Below are positions 17,664 to 27,483 of a DNA stretch of 64,000 nt, one piece after another. The translations under genes and the position numbers were made by a program. The stretch is from Microcaldota archaeon (GTDB lineage Archaea > Micrarchaeota > Micrarchaeia > Norongarragalinales > SBBD01). Below the pieces are notes generated by a model. It was not told the origin of the DNA. It ran no database searches and worked only from the letters and a program-made list of their open reading frames with translations. The stretch is taken from contig JACRGC010000002.1 in NCBI GenBank assembly GCA_016212475.1, positions 1 to 64,000 of the forward strand, written 5' to 3'. Positions within the stretch are counted from its first letter, which is position 1. The number at the start of each line of letters is the position of its first letter.

Positions 17664-18464
17664 TTATTTTTTTCCTTGTCTTTCCAGTTCCTTGGCATAT
17701 TCCGCATGAGACGCGTCTAAAATAGTTTTCCAATGAATTGGGAGAATATTCTTATATCTATTAATTGAATTGATTGCGGATTGTGGTTCCATTAAGTAAT
17801 GATAAATTTGGCTTGCCCGAACGGATGGTGTAATAAGTGTAAGTGGCTTTTCTTTTGTCTTAATTTTATTTGTTCTTTTTTTGATTCTTTCCCTAAGAAG
17901 GAGTTCTGCTCCCATGATAAGTCCATTCAAATTCAAATATGCCTCAGCGTGCTCTTTTGATCCGGCTATCATCCTGTTTTCTGTTTTCATCCTAAGCCTC
18001 CTTAAAATTTCCCTTTTGGTCTCAAAGGACATGGGCGTATATGATATTTGGGGCAACTGGCCGGATTTTCCGCGTTGCCTTAAAATATCTTTGCTTAACT
18101 TTAACGAATCGGCAATTCCATCCTCCACTATTTGGCTTATGGATCTTAGCTGGGCAAGGGCCCTAAGTGAATCGTAATCAGTTTCCTTGACGAGTTTTAG
18201 TTCGGATCCTCCAATTGCCTTTGCAGATTTGTTGAATTTTTCCGGAAGCCTTCCGACTATGTTCCTGCCCTCGGTAAAAATCTGCCCATTTTTGTTGACT
18301 CCGCTAAGCACATTTTCAAGGATCGGCGAAACCCTTTCCTTTGTTTCCTGATCCATCGGATCGCGGGAAGTTCCAGTTGGCGCCCCTATGATGTTGAACC
18401 GCCGCATTTCCCCATCGTTGATTTTGAGATGAAAAACATCAGCAAGCGCTTTTTCAGGTGACAT
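17664..18464 (-). CDS. Hypothetical protein, unknown family
   Basis: 266 aa, soluble and mainly helical, rich in Arg and Lys, with no recognised domain. It is convergent with the helicase-nuclease (4 bases between stops) and is followed on the same strand side by the 46-aa ORF upstream. A role tied to the helicase is possible but only by position. The start is the ATG at 18464, next to 'atataatta' sequence. Confidence 0.55.
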   Translation of the reverse strand: MSPEKALADVFHLKINDGEMRRFNIIGAPTGTSRDPMDQETKERVSPILENVLSGVNKNGQIFTEGRNIVGRLPEKFNKSAKAIGGSELKLVKETDYDSLRALAQLRSISQIVEDGIADSLKLSKDILRQRGKSGQLPQISYTPMSFETKREILRRLRMKTENRMIAGSKEHAEAYLNLNGLIMGAELLLRERIKKRTNKIKTKEKPLTLITPSVRASQIYHYLMEPQSAINSINRYKNILPIHWKTILDASHAEYAKELERQGKK

Positions 18465-18576
18465 ATAATTAGCATCAGTTCCAAAATTTAATAAGCTTAG
18501 CCTATTGGTAAAAATAAAAAGAAGGAAGGAAAAAGCCGCCTCGACCCCCTAGAAAGATCAAGGCTTGGCAATCCCT

Positions 18577-18717
18577 TTAGTTGCTCCCCTTCTCAAGCTC
18601 CTTGATCCGTTCGGCAACCCCTTTGGCTTCCAGTTCAAGGTTTTTCTTATATTCCTTGAGGGATTCCATCTTCTCTTCCTTGGTCATGTATGACCTTCCG
18701 TACATTCCATTGCACAT
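18577..18717 (-). CDS. 46-aa protein beginning MCNGMYGRSYMTKEEK (DUF5320-like small archaeal family)
   Basis: This ORF is too short for the supplied track. It runs from the ATG at 18717 to the TAA at 18577-18579 and encodes 46 residues: a short Cys/Met/Tyr-rich start, then one amphipathic charged helix ('KEYKKNLELEAKGVAERIKELEKG'). Small proteins starting with a similar 'MCxxM' and ending in such a helix are seen in archaea near electron-transfer or regulatory genes; that is recollection, not a search. It is divergent from the LUD gene and shares the repeat-containing promoter region. Confidence 0.6.
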   Translation of the reverse strand: MCNGMYGRSYMTKEEKMESLKEYKKNLELEAKGVAERIKELEKGSN

Positions 18718-18730
18718 AAAACCACCTATC

Positions 18731-18805
18731 ATATTGGATAACCAATAGATAGTGGGTGCATGTATTTAAATATATCGTATGTCCAATATTATATATCCAA
18801 TATTA
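18731..18805. promoter_or_regulatory. Shared divergent promoter with three tccaatat-type repeats
   Basis: The element tccaatatta occurs at 18782-18791 and 18796-18805, and its inverse atattggata at 18731-18740. A TATA-like 'tatttaaatata' lies at 18763-18774. The two direct copies fall around the predicted start of LUD transcription and the inverted copy lies near the 46-aa gene. A repressor or activator could therefore control both divergent genes. Confidence 0.55.
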
Positions 18806-18817
18806 GTCGGTGATCAT

Positions 18818-19432
18818 ATGGAAAAATGGAATAATTTGGCAAGCAGGGAAATTGTTGAAAAGACAATTTCAAAATTGAAGGAGAATGGGATCGATGCATT
18901 TTTTGTCCCAAATGGGGAATCTGCACGGAAAAAGGCGCTCGAATTGATTCCAAAGGGTTCGGAGGTATTTTCCGCCACATCCACTACCAATGCAACAATC
19001 GGGCTAGATGGGGAAATCAACGAATCTGGCAATTATGATTCCGTCCGCAAAAAACTTTACTCAATGGATTCCAAAACCGATGGAAAAGAAATGAGAAAAC
19101 TTGGCGCTGTTCCAGATGTGGTGGTGGGCTCAGTCCATGCAATAACGCAGGATGGGCAACTTGTAATTGCCTCGGCAACCGGCTCACAGCTCCCGGCATA
19201 TGCGTACGGGGCGGGAAAAGTGATCTGGATTGCCGGATCCCAAAAAATCGTTGCTAATTTGGATGATGCCATGACGCGCATTTATCAGCATGTTCTTCCG
19301 CTTGAATCCGAACGAGCAAAAAAAGCCTACGGCGTAGCCGGAAGCAATGTTTCAAAGCTTCTGATTATAAATAAGGAATTCCAGCCCGCAAGGATGCACT
19401 TGATTATAGTCGACGAGAAGCTGGGATTCTAA
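18818..19432 (+). CDS. LUD (LutC/YkgG-type, DUF162) domain protein
   Basis: 204 aa from ATG 18818, chosen because the predicted transcription start lies near 18795, downstream of the ORF track start at 18779. The whole length is a LUD domain: 'LASREIVEKTISKLKENGIDAFFV' at the front, 'FSATSTTNATIGLDGEI' and 'VVVGSVHAITQDGQLVIASATGSQLPAYAYGAGKVIWIAGSQKIV' in the core. Family members take part in lactate oxidation complexes or unknown redox or CoA-related roles. No LutA/LutB partners are present, so the function is open. Confidence 0.85.
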   Translation: MEKWNNLASREIVEKTISKLKENGIDAFFVPNGESARKKALELIPKGSEVFSATSTTNATIGLDGEINESGNYDSVRKKLYSMDSKTDGKEMRKLGAVPDVVVGSVHAITQDGQLVIASATGSQLPAYAYGAGKVIWIAGSQKIVANLDDAMTRIYQHVLPLESERAKKAYGVAGSNVSKLLIINKEFQPARMHLIIVDEKLGF

Positions 19433-19450
19433 TTATACCCCTAATTTGCC

Positions 19451-19474
19451 TCTTTTTATTTTTTTCTTTTTTTC
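19451..19474 (+). terminator. T-rich terminator after LUD gene
   Basis: 'tctttttatttttttcttttttt' begins 18 bases after the stop codon. Runs of T like this are the usual archaeal intrinsic termination signal. Confidence 0.5.
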
Positions 19475-19534
19475 CTCCCTAATCGATTTCCCCTAACCAA
19501 AATCGTATTATAGCCTCCTTGCCATTAGTTTTCC

Positions 19535-20458
19535 ATGGCAATTGAGATTGGCTGGATTGGGCAAATTGAATCAAAATACGGCGAGGATGCCGCATATCGG
19601 TCGGCAAAACTTTTGATCCACAGTATTCGGTCAAAATCAAAAATAATGGCGGCAATAGACCTTCATGGGAAGAGGGCAATTGAGATATTTGTTTCAGTTT
19701 CCAAAAAAAGATATGCAGCAAAGTATTCCGTTTCCTTAGCTGCTGAATTGATGCTGGGCTTCAAAAAAGGGATTGATGTTTTGGAGAAATCCCCGGAAAA
19801 ATCAATCCAGCTTATTAGGAAATTCAAGGATAATGAAGGGGATGTCAAAACCATGGTTTCCCTTCTTGCAAAAGTGAAGCCGGACCAATTCGCTTACCTA
19901 AACAACCCCCGGCTGGTGCGTGATTCCGTCCAGGTTTTAAGCAAATTCGGGCTCGATGGGCACAATGCGATAAAGGCCATTCCTCAAGAATCCATAGCTG
20001 CAATTGCAAAATGGGGTACCCCTGCATTGAAAATTGTGCAGTTATATGGAAAAACCGGAATCGATGCAATAAACAGCTCTAGTTTTCCCCATTTTCTAAA
20101 ACTCGTAAAGGAGCACCGGATTCGGTTAACAAAAGGCGATCCGCACGCAATTTTAAATTACCGGCGTGGCGAAAAAAGCAAAAAACCCGGCTATTTCAAT
20201 TTCAGCGCCGGTTATTACCGTAAGGAAAATACTCCGCACAGGCTGGCATTTGCAATCAATTCATTATCGATGCATTATTGGGCGGAAAAAAGGGGCATTA
20301 AAATTGCCCAGAAGCGGGAAAATACCGTCAAGGAAAACGAGCACATTTCAAACATCCTAGTGGGCCCAAATCTTAACCATCTAAAGCCACCATCCAAACT
20401 CAATAGTCGAAAGCAAATTTCCGAACATGGAAAACCTATATCGACAGTATTTGCCTAA
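19535..20458 (+). CDS. Hypothetical helical-repeat protein
   Basis: 307 aa from the ATG at 19535. The first about 190 residues form repeated short helix pairs of about 30-35 residues ('GIDVLEKSPEKSIQLIRKF', 'AIKAIPQESIAAIAKWGTPALKIVQLYGKTGIDAI'), like an alpha-solenoid. The last third is basic and rich in Asn and His. No catalytic motif is seen. It might be a scaffold or a nucleic-acid-binding protein. It stands alone between the LUD gene and convergent uvrC. Confidence 0.55.
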   Translation: MAIEIGWIGQIESKYGEDAAYRSAKLLIHSIRSKSKIMAAIDLHGKRAIEIFVSVSKKRYAAKYSVSLAAELMLGFKKGIDVLEKSPEKSIQLIRKFKDNEGDVKTMVSLLAKVKPDQFAYLNNPRLVRDSVQVLSKFGLDGHNAIKAIPQESIAAIAKWGTPALKIVQLYGKTGIDAINSSSFPHFLKLVKEHRIRLTKGDPHAILNYRRGEKSKKPGYFNFSAGYYRKENTPHRLAFAINSLSMHYWAEKRGIKIAQKRENTVKENEHISNILVGPNLNHLKPPSKLNSRKQISEHGKPISTVFA

Positions 20459-20515
20459 GGCTTCCTGTCTCTTAAAACCCGCATTTTAGGAATTATCATG
20501 AATACACTATTTTAT

Positions 20516-22117
20516 TCAGCCCCCAAACTCCTCCCGCATCCTCATTTCCCGCCGTTTTTTGTTATAGCCAATTGAGAATCTGTGCGTCTCATCCCGGATT
20601 TTTCGGAGGAGCAGCATCATCCTGCTGTTTTTATCGAATATTCTGGGTTGGGACTCGTCCGGCAGGTAAATCTCCTCGAATTTCTTCGCAATTCCAATCA
20701 GTGGGATTTGCAATCCCAATGATTTTTGTGCTGCCATTGCAGCTGAAACTTGGCCTGGACCGCCGTCAATCAACAGAAGGTTTGGAAGCGGCAATTTTTG
20801 CTCAATTAATCCTCGTAATCTGCGTCCAACCACTTCGTTCATGCTCGCAAAATCATCCTGCTGAGCAACTGTTTTGATTTTGAATTTTCTGTAATTGCTT
20901 TTATCCGGCTTCGCATTTGCAAACCTGACCATTCCGGAAACCACATGCTCCCTTCCCAAATTTGAAATATCAAAGCATTCGATGATTAATGGAACAAGTG
21001 GCAAATTTAGCGCTGCTTGCAAATCTACAAGCGCTGAATCCTCCTCCAAATTCACTTCAATGTTCTTTTCCGCAAGTTTAATTAGCGCAAGCTTATCCGC
21101 CCTTTCTGGAACCGTTAAACTAACCGATGCACCCCTGTTTTTTGAGAAAAACTCTTCCAAGCTGGTTTTTTCGGATTCATCAATCCAGCATTTTTGGCTT
21201 AGCAATATTTCACGCGGAATTGGGTTTGATGAATAATAAGCTTTCAAGAACTCCTGCTCAATTCCGGTTTGCAAATCAAGCGAAAATTCCTTCTTCCCAA
21301 GCAAAACCCCTCGTCTAATTCCCATCTGGACAATCAGCATTTTTTCTCCTAGTTTTCTAAACGCCAAAACATCCTGGTCAAAATCCCTATCCTTATCCAC
21401 AATTTGCCTATGCGTCAGGAGGTTTATGCTCTCAATTTGGTTCCTAAGTTCAAGCGCCCGCTCAAAATGCAAATCATGCGTTGCAATATTCATCTGATCG
21501 TTCAATTGCAAAAGCGTATCCTCGTATTTTCCCTTAAGGAACTCCCTTGCTTTTTCAACCTGCTCCCCATACTGCGCTTTTGTCACATTTCCAATGCAAG
21601 GAGCGCTGCAAAGCCCGATATGGAAATTCAGGCACGCGCGTTTTGGAAGAGTTTTGCAAACCCTAAGTTTGAAAACTTTAACCGCAGCTTCCTGCAAGTT
21701 CATCCGCATGTATCCTTCCGTGTACGGCCCAAACATCTCCAATTTGCCGGAAGGTTTTCTTGATGTAAGTATTCTTGGGAACGGTTCCTTTGTCAGCGCA
21801 ATGTAAGCAAAAGTTTTCGAATCCTTGAGGCTGATGTTGTATTTTGGCAGATGCTGCTTTACCAATTTGTTCTCCAAAAGAAGCGCTTCTACTTCCGAAT
21901 CAACAACTATCCAATCAATTGTTGCGATTTTGGAAACCAAAAGTTGCGTTTTAACCGGCTTATCCGAATTTGAAAAATAGCTCCTCACGCGGGCGCGCAA
22001 ACTTTTTGCCTTCCCAATGTAAATTATTTCGTTGGAATCATCCCTGTAAATGTAAACTCCAGGGCCGATTGGGATTTTTTCAGAAGAAAATCCATCCTTT
22101 CCGGAAATTTCGAGCAT
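20516..22117 (-). CDS. uvrC: UvrC excinuclease subunit lacking the C-terminal HhH domain
   Basis: 533 aa, against about 600 in typical UvrC. The GIY-YIG nuclease is at the N-terminus ('GPGVYIYRDDSNEIIYIGKAK'), a cysteine cluster follows ('CLNFHIGLCSAPCIGNV'), then the UVR helix pair and the RNase-H-like endonuclease ('IIECFDISNLGREHVVSGMV', 'LLLIDGGPGQVSAA', 'DETHRFSIGYNKKRR'). The protein stops just after this last motif, where the tandem helix-hairpin-helix domain normally starts; the bases after the stop do not encode one. It makes both incisions in nucleotide excision repair and follows uvrA by 16 bases. Confidence 0.95.
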   Translation of the reverse strand: MLEISGKDGFSSEKIPIGPGVYIYRDDSNEIIYIGKAKSLRARVRSYFSNSDKPVKTQLLVSKIATIDWIVVDSEVEALLLENKLVKQHLPKYNISLKDSKTFAYIALTKEPFPRILTSRKPSGKLEMFGPYTEGYMRMNLQEAAVKVFKLRVCKTLPKRACLNFHIGLCSAPCIGNVTKAQYGEQVEKAREFLKGKYEDTLLQLNDQMNIATHDLHFERALELRNQIESINLLTHRQIVDKDRDFDQDVLAFRKLGEKMLIVQMGIRRGVLLGKKEFSLDLQTGIEQEFLKAYYSSNPIPREILLSQKCWIDESEKTSLEEFFSKNRGASVSLTVPERADKLALIKLAEKNIEVNLEEDSALVDLQAALNLPLVPLIIECFDISNLGREHVVSGMVRFANAKPDKSNYRKFKIKTVAQQDDFASMNEVVGRRLRGLIEQKLPLPNLLLIDGGPGQVSAAMAAQKSLGLQIPLIGIAKKFEEIYLPDESQPRIFDKNSRMMLLLRKIRDETHRFSIGYNKKRREMRMREEFGG

Positions 22118-22133
22118 TGTTTGACTAACCCCG

Positions 22134-24995
22134 TTATTTCAGCATGTGCTTTAGGAATTTGCCCGTGTAGGATTTTTCATTCTTCACAATTTCTTCGGGT
22201 GTTCCAATTGCAATCACTTCGCCTCCTGCCCTTCCGCCTTCTGGCCCCAAATCAATCAAATAATCACAGCTTTTAACAACATCCAAATTATGCTCTATTA
22301 CAAATACCGAATTTCCCTTTTCCACCAGATTGTTAAGCACTTTGATTAACCGCTTCGTATCATCAAAATGCAGCCCAACCGTAGGCTCATCTAGCATGTA
22401 AACGATATGCCCGGATTTGTTCTTGCTAAGCTCGCGCGTGATTTTGATTCGCTGGCTCTCCCCGCCTGAAAGCGTAGTTGAACTTTGCCCTAATTTGATG
22501 TATCCAAGCCCAACATCCAAAAGGGTTTGCAGCTTCCTTTTGATTCCATGCATGTTTTCAAAAAATACCGCCGCCTCACTTACTTCCATATCCAAAATTT
22601 CAGAAATATTCTTCCCCTTATACAAGATTCCAAGGGTTTCCTTGTTGTAGCGCTTTCCTTTGCAATCACTGCACTGCACGTAAACATCCGGAAGGAAATT
22701 CATCTCAATCCTAAGCACCCCATCCCCCTGGCAGGTTTCGCATCTCCCTCCCTTGACATTAAAGGAAAACCTTCCCTCGTCAAACCCGCGCATCCTGGCA
22801 TCATTTGTTTGGGCGTAAATTTTTCGTATCTCATCAAACAATTTTGTGTAAGTTGCCGGGTTGCTCCTTGGCGTCCTTCCAATCGGGTCCTGATCAATAA
22901 TGATCACATTCGAAACGAATTTCGGAACTTCAAGCGAATCGTGCTTCCCAACAAAATCAACCTTTTCGCCAAAATTGCGCCTAAGCATGGGCATTATAGT
23001 TTGGTTCATAAGCGAGCTTTTTCCAGATCCTGAAACTCCTGTAATTCCGCAAAGTATTCCAAGAGGAATATCAACTGAGATGTTTTTCAAATTGTTCTCC
23101 TTTGCGCCTTTGATTTTCAAATAGCCAACGGGCTTTTTTCGAATTTTTGGCACATCGATTGCAAGTTCTCCCGAAAGGTATTTTCCTGTCAGGCTTTTTT
23201 TGCTTGCCATGATTTCCTTTGGGGTTCCTTGCGAAACAATATGCCCTCCGTGCACTCCGGCTCCTGGCCCCATATCTATGATGTAATCGGAATTGCGGAT
23301 TGTGTCCTCGTCATGCTCAACAACAATTAGCGTGTTTCCCAAATCGCGCAGCCTATGGAGCGTTCCAATAAGTTTTTCATTATCCCTCTGGTGCAAGCCA
23401 ATTGAAGGCTCATCCAAAATGTAAAGCACGCCCATAAGATTGCTTCCAATTTGTGTTGCCAAGCGAATCCGTTGCGCTTCCCCTCCCGAAAGCGTTCTTG
23501 CAGCTCTAGAAAGCGACAAATACCCAAGCCCCACGTTTTTTAGGAATCCCAATCTTTCATTGACTTCCTTTAGCACCTGTTTGGCAATTGCCATTTCCTT
23601 TTCGTTCAACTGTTCCGGAAGCTTTGCAAAAAAATCAACCGCGGCCTCAATTGATAGGTCAGTTGCATCGATTATGCTTTTTCCTGAAATTTTTACCGCC
23701 AAAACAACCGGCTGAAGTTTTTTGCCCATGCAAATTTGGCACATTTTCGAGGTCATGAACTTTTCAATATCCGCTTTTCTCCATTCGCTTTCCGTTTGCT
23801 TATAGAGCCTCATGGTCTGCGGAATAATGCCTTCCCACCCATCCTTCATCCACATGTTTGCGCCATTCGACCAAGTGCCGTTAATGGTTTCCTTTGTCCC
23901 ATAAAGCAATACGTCCAGCTGCTTTTTTGTGAATTTATTCAAGGGTGTGAAAATATCAAACCCGAATTTCTTTCCAACCGCTGAAATTTGCTGCGCCCTC
24001 CAGGTCAAATCGATTTTTCCATAAACCGCAATCCCGCCATCCATAATTGAAAGCGATGGGTCCGGAACCACCAAATCCTTTGAAATTTCCGTGATTTCCC
24101 CAAGCCCATGGCAGGTTTGGCAGGCTCCAAATGGCGAGTTGAATGAGAACATGCGCGGCTCAAGGCTTTCAAAAACAACTTCCGGATGATTTTTGCAAGC
24201 TCCAAATGTCGAGTAAATTGTTTCCGCCCCCCCTCGTTCCAGCTCCTTGCGCTTTTCCTTTCCTTGCGCTTCCTTTGAATCAATCACAAAAATCGTTCCT
24301 TTCCCCAAAATCAGCGCCTGCTCAACTGCTTCGGTAATTCTGGATCTTTCATCATCCCCAATTTTTATTGTGTCGATAACGGCTTCAATCCAATGCTTCT
24401 CATACCTTGCCATTTTGGCATCCTGCTTGGCATTTTCTACCTCGTAAATTTTCTGATCGATCCGAATTTTTGAAAATCCCTGCTTTTTCACATCCTCAAT
24501 TACCTGCTCGTGCGTTCCCTTGATTCCCCTAATGACCGGCGCCAAAAAAGTGATGGTTTTCCCCGGTTCGGACATGATGAGCCCGACAATATTTTCCGCG
24601 CTTTGGGGCTTGATTGCTCCGTTGCATTTTGGGCAGTGGTGCGTACCAACCCGGGCAAATAGCAGCCGAAGGTAATCGTAAATTTCAGTAACCGTGCCAA
24701 CAGTTGACCTTGGGTTCTTGCTGGTGGATTTTTGCTCAATTGAAATTGCCGGTGAAAGCCCTTCAATTGAATCAACATCGGGCTTATCCATTAGGCCCAA
24801 AAACTGGCGAGCGTATGCGGAAAGCGATTCAACGTACCTCCTTTGTCCTTCCGCGTAAATCGTATCGAATGCAAGGGTTGATTTCCCAGAGCCCGAAAGT
24901 CCGGTTATCACTATCAATTTATTGCGCGGAATTTCAACATCGATGTTTTTCAAGTTGTGCTCGCGCGCTCCCTTGACAATAATGCTATCCCTCAT
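22134..24995 (-). CDS. uvrA: UvrA excinuclease ATPase subunit
   Basis: 953 aa with two ABC ATPase modules: Walker A '[10 protein letters not shown]' at about 31-40 and 'GVSGSGKSS' near 655, and two signature motifs ('[12 protein letters not shown]', '[11 protein letters not shown]'). The second zinc finger is canonical ('[11 protein letters not shown]...[10 protein letters not shown]'). The first has 'CKNHPE' paired with 'CQTCHG', so one ligand may be His. It finds DNA damage and loads UvrB. It lies between uvrB and uvrC on the same strand. The protein is full-length and bacterial in type, as in other archaea that acquired UvrABC. Confidence 0.97.
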   Translation of the reverse strand: MRDSIIVKGAREHNLKNIDVEIPRNKLIVITGLSGSGKSTLAFDTIYAEGQRRYVESLSAYARQFLGLMDKPDVDSIEGLSPAISIEQKSTSKNPRSTVGTVTEIYDYLRLLFARVGTHHCPKCNGAIKPQSAENIVGLIMSEPGKTITFLAPVIRGIKGTHEQVIEDVKKQGFSKIRIDQKIYEVENAKQDAKMARYEKHWIEAVIDTIKIGDDERSRITEAVEQALILGKGTIFVIDSKEAQGKEKRKELERGGAETIYSTFGACKNHPEVVFESLEPRMFSFNSPFGACQTCHGLGEITEISKDLVVPDPSLSIMDGGIAVYGKIDLTWRAQQISAVGKKFGFDIFTPLNKFTKKQLDVLLYGTKETINGTWSNGANMWMKDGWEGIIPQTMRLYKQTESEWRKADIEKFMTSKMCQICMGKKLQPVVLAVKISGKSIIDATDLSIEAAVDFFAKLPEQLNEKEMAIAKQVLKEVNERLGFLKNVGLGYLSLSRAARTLSGGEAQRIRLATQIGSNLMGVLYILDEPSIGLHQRDNEKLIGTLHRLRDLGNTLIVVEHDEDTIRNSDYIIDMGPGAGVHGGHIVSQGTPKEIMASKKSLTGKYLSGELAIDVPKIRKKPVGYLKIKGAKENNLKNISVDIPLGILCGITGVSGSGKSSLMNQTIMPMLRRNFGEKVDFVGKHDSLEVPKFVSNVIIIDQDPIGRTPRSNPATYTKLFDEIRKIYAQTNDARMRGFDEGRFSFNVKGGRCETCQGDGVLRIEMNFLPDVYVQCSDCKGKRYNKETLGILYKGKNISEILDMEVSEAAVFFENMHGIKRKLQTLLDVGLGYIKLGQSSTTLSGGESQRIKITRELSKNKSGHIVYMLDEPTVGLHFDDTKRLIKVLNNLVEKGNSVFVIEHNLDVVKSCDYLIDLGPEGGRAGGEVIAIGTPEEIVKNEKSYTGKFLKHMLK

Positions 24996-25180
24996 TTTTA
25001 CACCTGAAAATATTTTTTTAATTACGCTTGGTTTTTCACTCGATTGAATTTTCCCCTATTTCAATTTTTTGACCACAAATTTTTACCCATATATTTTTCC
25101 TTTTTTTGCGCCTATATTTATTCCCGATTCCAATCTTATGCCCTTTTTCGAACCTTTCCCATAATCCAATTTTCATTATT

Positions 25181-27250
25181 TCATTTTTTCAATTTTTTAC
25201 CCTCAATCAATTTTTCCTTTTCCTTGAACAATTCCCTCCTTTCCTCCGCTGTTTTTAGCTCTGTTAGGGCGTCCCTGATTCTGATTGCCTCTTCGAACTT
25301 GAGCTCTTCAGCTGCCTGCCTCATTTTTGCCTCCAAATCAATTATCTGCCGCTGGAGCTGGGTTTCCCCAAGATGCTTTATTCCCTTGATGGTCCCTTCC
25401 TTTCGGGAAACCGATTTGATGATTGTTTTTGGTGTTATGTGGTACTTCTTATTATACATTATCTGCTCATGCCTTCTTCTTTGGGTAATTTCCATTGCGG
25501 ATTTGATGGATTTTGTCAAAACATCCGCGTACAAATACACTTTTCCATCAACATTCCGAGAAGCCCTTCCAATTGTTTGTATTAAACTGCGCTCGTCCCG
25601 CAAAAACCCTTCCTTGTCGGCATCAAGTATGCAAATTGTTGCTACTTCTGGGATATCCAGCCCTTCACGAAGCAAATTGATCCCAACCAAAATATCAAAT
25701 TCGCCGATGCGAAGCTGCCTAACCAGCTCTATCCTATCAAGGCTATCTATATCGCTGTGCATATACCTGACTTTGAACCCTTCCTTGACCAAATAATCCG
25801 TCAAATCCTCCGCCATCTTCTTTGTAAGTGTTGTAACGAGCACACGATTCCCATTTTCAATAGTTAGCCTTGCAGTGCGCATAAGATGCTTCATTTGCCC
25901 ATTGATCGGCTGCAATTCGACAATAGGATCAAGAAGACCAGTTGGCCTTGTGATCAAATCAACTTTCTGCGAGCTTTTTTGCAACTCATACTCGGCCGGA
26001 GTTGCGGAAACAAACAATGTTTGGGGCATCTTCTTTTCAAACTCCTCGAATTTCAATGGCCTGTTGTCAAATGCGCATGGCAATCTGAATCCAAAATCCA
26101 CCAAATTCTTTTTACGTGCAAAATCCCCATTATACATTGCCCTTGATTGTGGTATTGTCTGATGGCTTTCATCAATAATTAGCAAAAAGTCCTTTGGGAA
26201 GTAATCCAGCAACACATACGGGGGCTCTCCAGGCTTTCTTCCATCAAAATGGCGCGTGTAATTTTCAATTCCTGAGCAATAGCCCAGCTCTTCAATCATC
26301 TCCAAATCATACTTTACCCTCTGGGAAAGCCTTTGCGCTTCGAGGGGAGCCATTTTAGGGAGGACTTCTTCAAGCTCTTGCCTAATCATTTGAATTCCCT
26401 TCTTTTTCATCTCTTCCGGAACAACATACTGCTCTGCTGGGAAAATCACGGTTTCTTCAAGTGAATTTTTTACATTCATTGTGATCGAGTCAAGTTCCTT
26501 CATTGATTTGATTTTTCCATCCAAAAGTTCTATTCTCAAAATATCCTTCTCATAAACCGGGACCACATCGATTACATCTCCCCGCACTCTGAATTTTCCG
26601 CCCTCTAGTGATTGATCATTCCTCTCAAATTGGATTGCAAGAAGCGCCTGCAGAAGGGTTTGACGATTCATTGCCATCCCTTTTTTCAAATCAATTGACA
26701 GCTCCTTGAAATAATTTGGGTTCCCAAGCCCGTAGATGCAGCTGATGCTTGCTACGACAATCACATCATTCCTGCTGATTAGTGAAGAAACCGCATGCAT
26801 CCTCATCCTTTCAATTTCATCATTCCTGCTAGAGTCTTTCTCAATGTACGTGTCGGTTGTTGGGATGTAAGATTCGGGCTGGTAATAATCGTAAAAAGAA
26901 ATGAAATACTCGACCCGGTTGTTTGGGAAATACTCCTTAAGCTCGGTATAAAGCTGCGCTGCCAGCGTTTTGTTGTGAGCAACAATAAGGGTTGGTTTTT
27001 GCAATCCCTCTATCACATTTGCCATCACGAAAGTTTTGCCAGAGCCGGTGATTCCAAGGAGGGTTTGCTTATTTGAAATTGTTTTGCCTTCATTTGATTG
27101 GACTATGCCATTTGTTCCCATAGTTTGTTTTGATTTCCTGTAATTTCCTTTTTGCGGCTTATTTTCTTTACTAAAACCTTCCAGTATCCTATCAATTGCC
27201 CCTTTCTGGCCGGGGGAAATTTTGAACGGTGCCTTAAGCTGGAATTGCAT
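25181..27250 (-). CDS. uvrB: UvrB excinuclease helicase subunit with N-terminal insertion
   Basis: 689 aa. Walker A 'GITGSGKT' is at about 66-73 rather than near 40, because a polar insert of about 30 residues (30-60) sits between the Q-motif region 'SPGQKGAIDRIL' and the P-loop. The beta-hairpin region 'YFISFYDYYQPESYIP', DEAH-like 'LLIIDESH', 'QTIGRASRNVDG' and the C-terminal UVR motif ('LEAKMRQAAEELKFEEAIRIRD') are intact. It verifies damage after UvrA and recruits UvrC. It is the first gene of the uvrB-uvrA-uvrC set, with a 185-base gap before uvrA that holds only AT-rich sequence. Confidence 0.96.
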   Translation of the reverse strand: MQFQLKAPFKISPGQKGAIDRILEGFSKENKPQKGNYRKSKQTMGTNGIVQSNEGKTISNKQTLLGITGSGKTFVMANVIEGLQKPTLIVAHNKTLAAQLYTELKEYFPNNRVEYFISFYDYYQPESYIPTTDTYIEKDSSRNDEIERMRMHAVSSLISRNDVIVVASISCIYGLGNPNYFKELSIDLKKGMAMNRQTLLQALLAIQFERNDQSLEGGKFRVRGDVIDVVPVYEKDILRIELLDGKIKSMKELDSITMNVKNSLEETVIFPAEQYVVPEEMKKKGIQMIRQELEEVLPKMAPLEAQRLSQRVKYDLEMIEELGYCSGIENYTRHFDGRKPGEPPYVLLDYFPKDFLLIIDESHQTIPQSRAMYNGDFARKKNLVDFGFRLPCAFDNRPLKFEEFEKKMPQTLFVSATPAEYELQKSSQKVDLITRPTGLLDPIVELQPINGQMKHLMRTARLTIENGNRVLVTTLTKKMAEDLTDYLVKEGFKVRYMHSDIDSLDRIELVRQLRIGEFDILVGINLLREGLDIPEVATICILDADKEGFLRDERSLIQTIGRASRNVDGKVYLYADVLTKSIKSAMEITQRRRHEQIMYNKKYHITPKTIIKSVSRKEGTIKGIKHLGETQLQRQIIDLEAKMRQAAEELKFEEAIRIRDALTELKTAEERRELFKEKEKLIEGKKLKK

Positions 27251-27483
27251 AACTTAGCCTCCAAAACTAGATTTTCCTAACGATGGTATTAATTCCATAC
27301 CTTACCTTAAAAAGCTGTTTGGGGGGATGGTTTCGGGTGGTTTTGCGAGCCAAATAAGCGGATCGGATTGTGGTAATAAACAGAAAAAAAATTCATTTTA
27401 CAACTGTCCCTTGCTTGCAAACAAATCCAAAAATATATATACTACCCCGTATTGACCTTATTGCCCACAAAAAAGCGCTTAAG

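Noticed and set aside
25044-25796. 250-aa plus-strand ORF
   Set aside because: Mostly antisense to uvrB, with a Phe/Ser-rich composition typical of a shadow frame.
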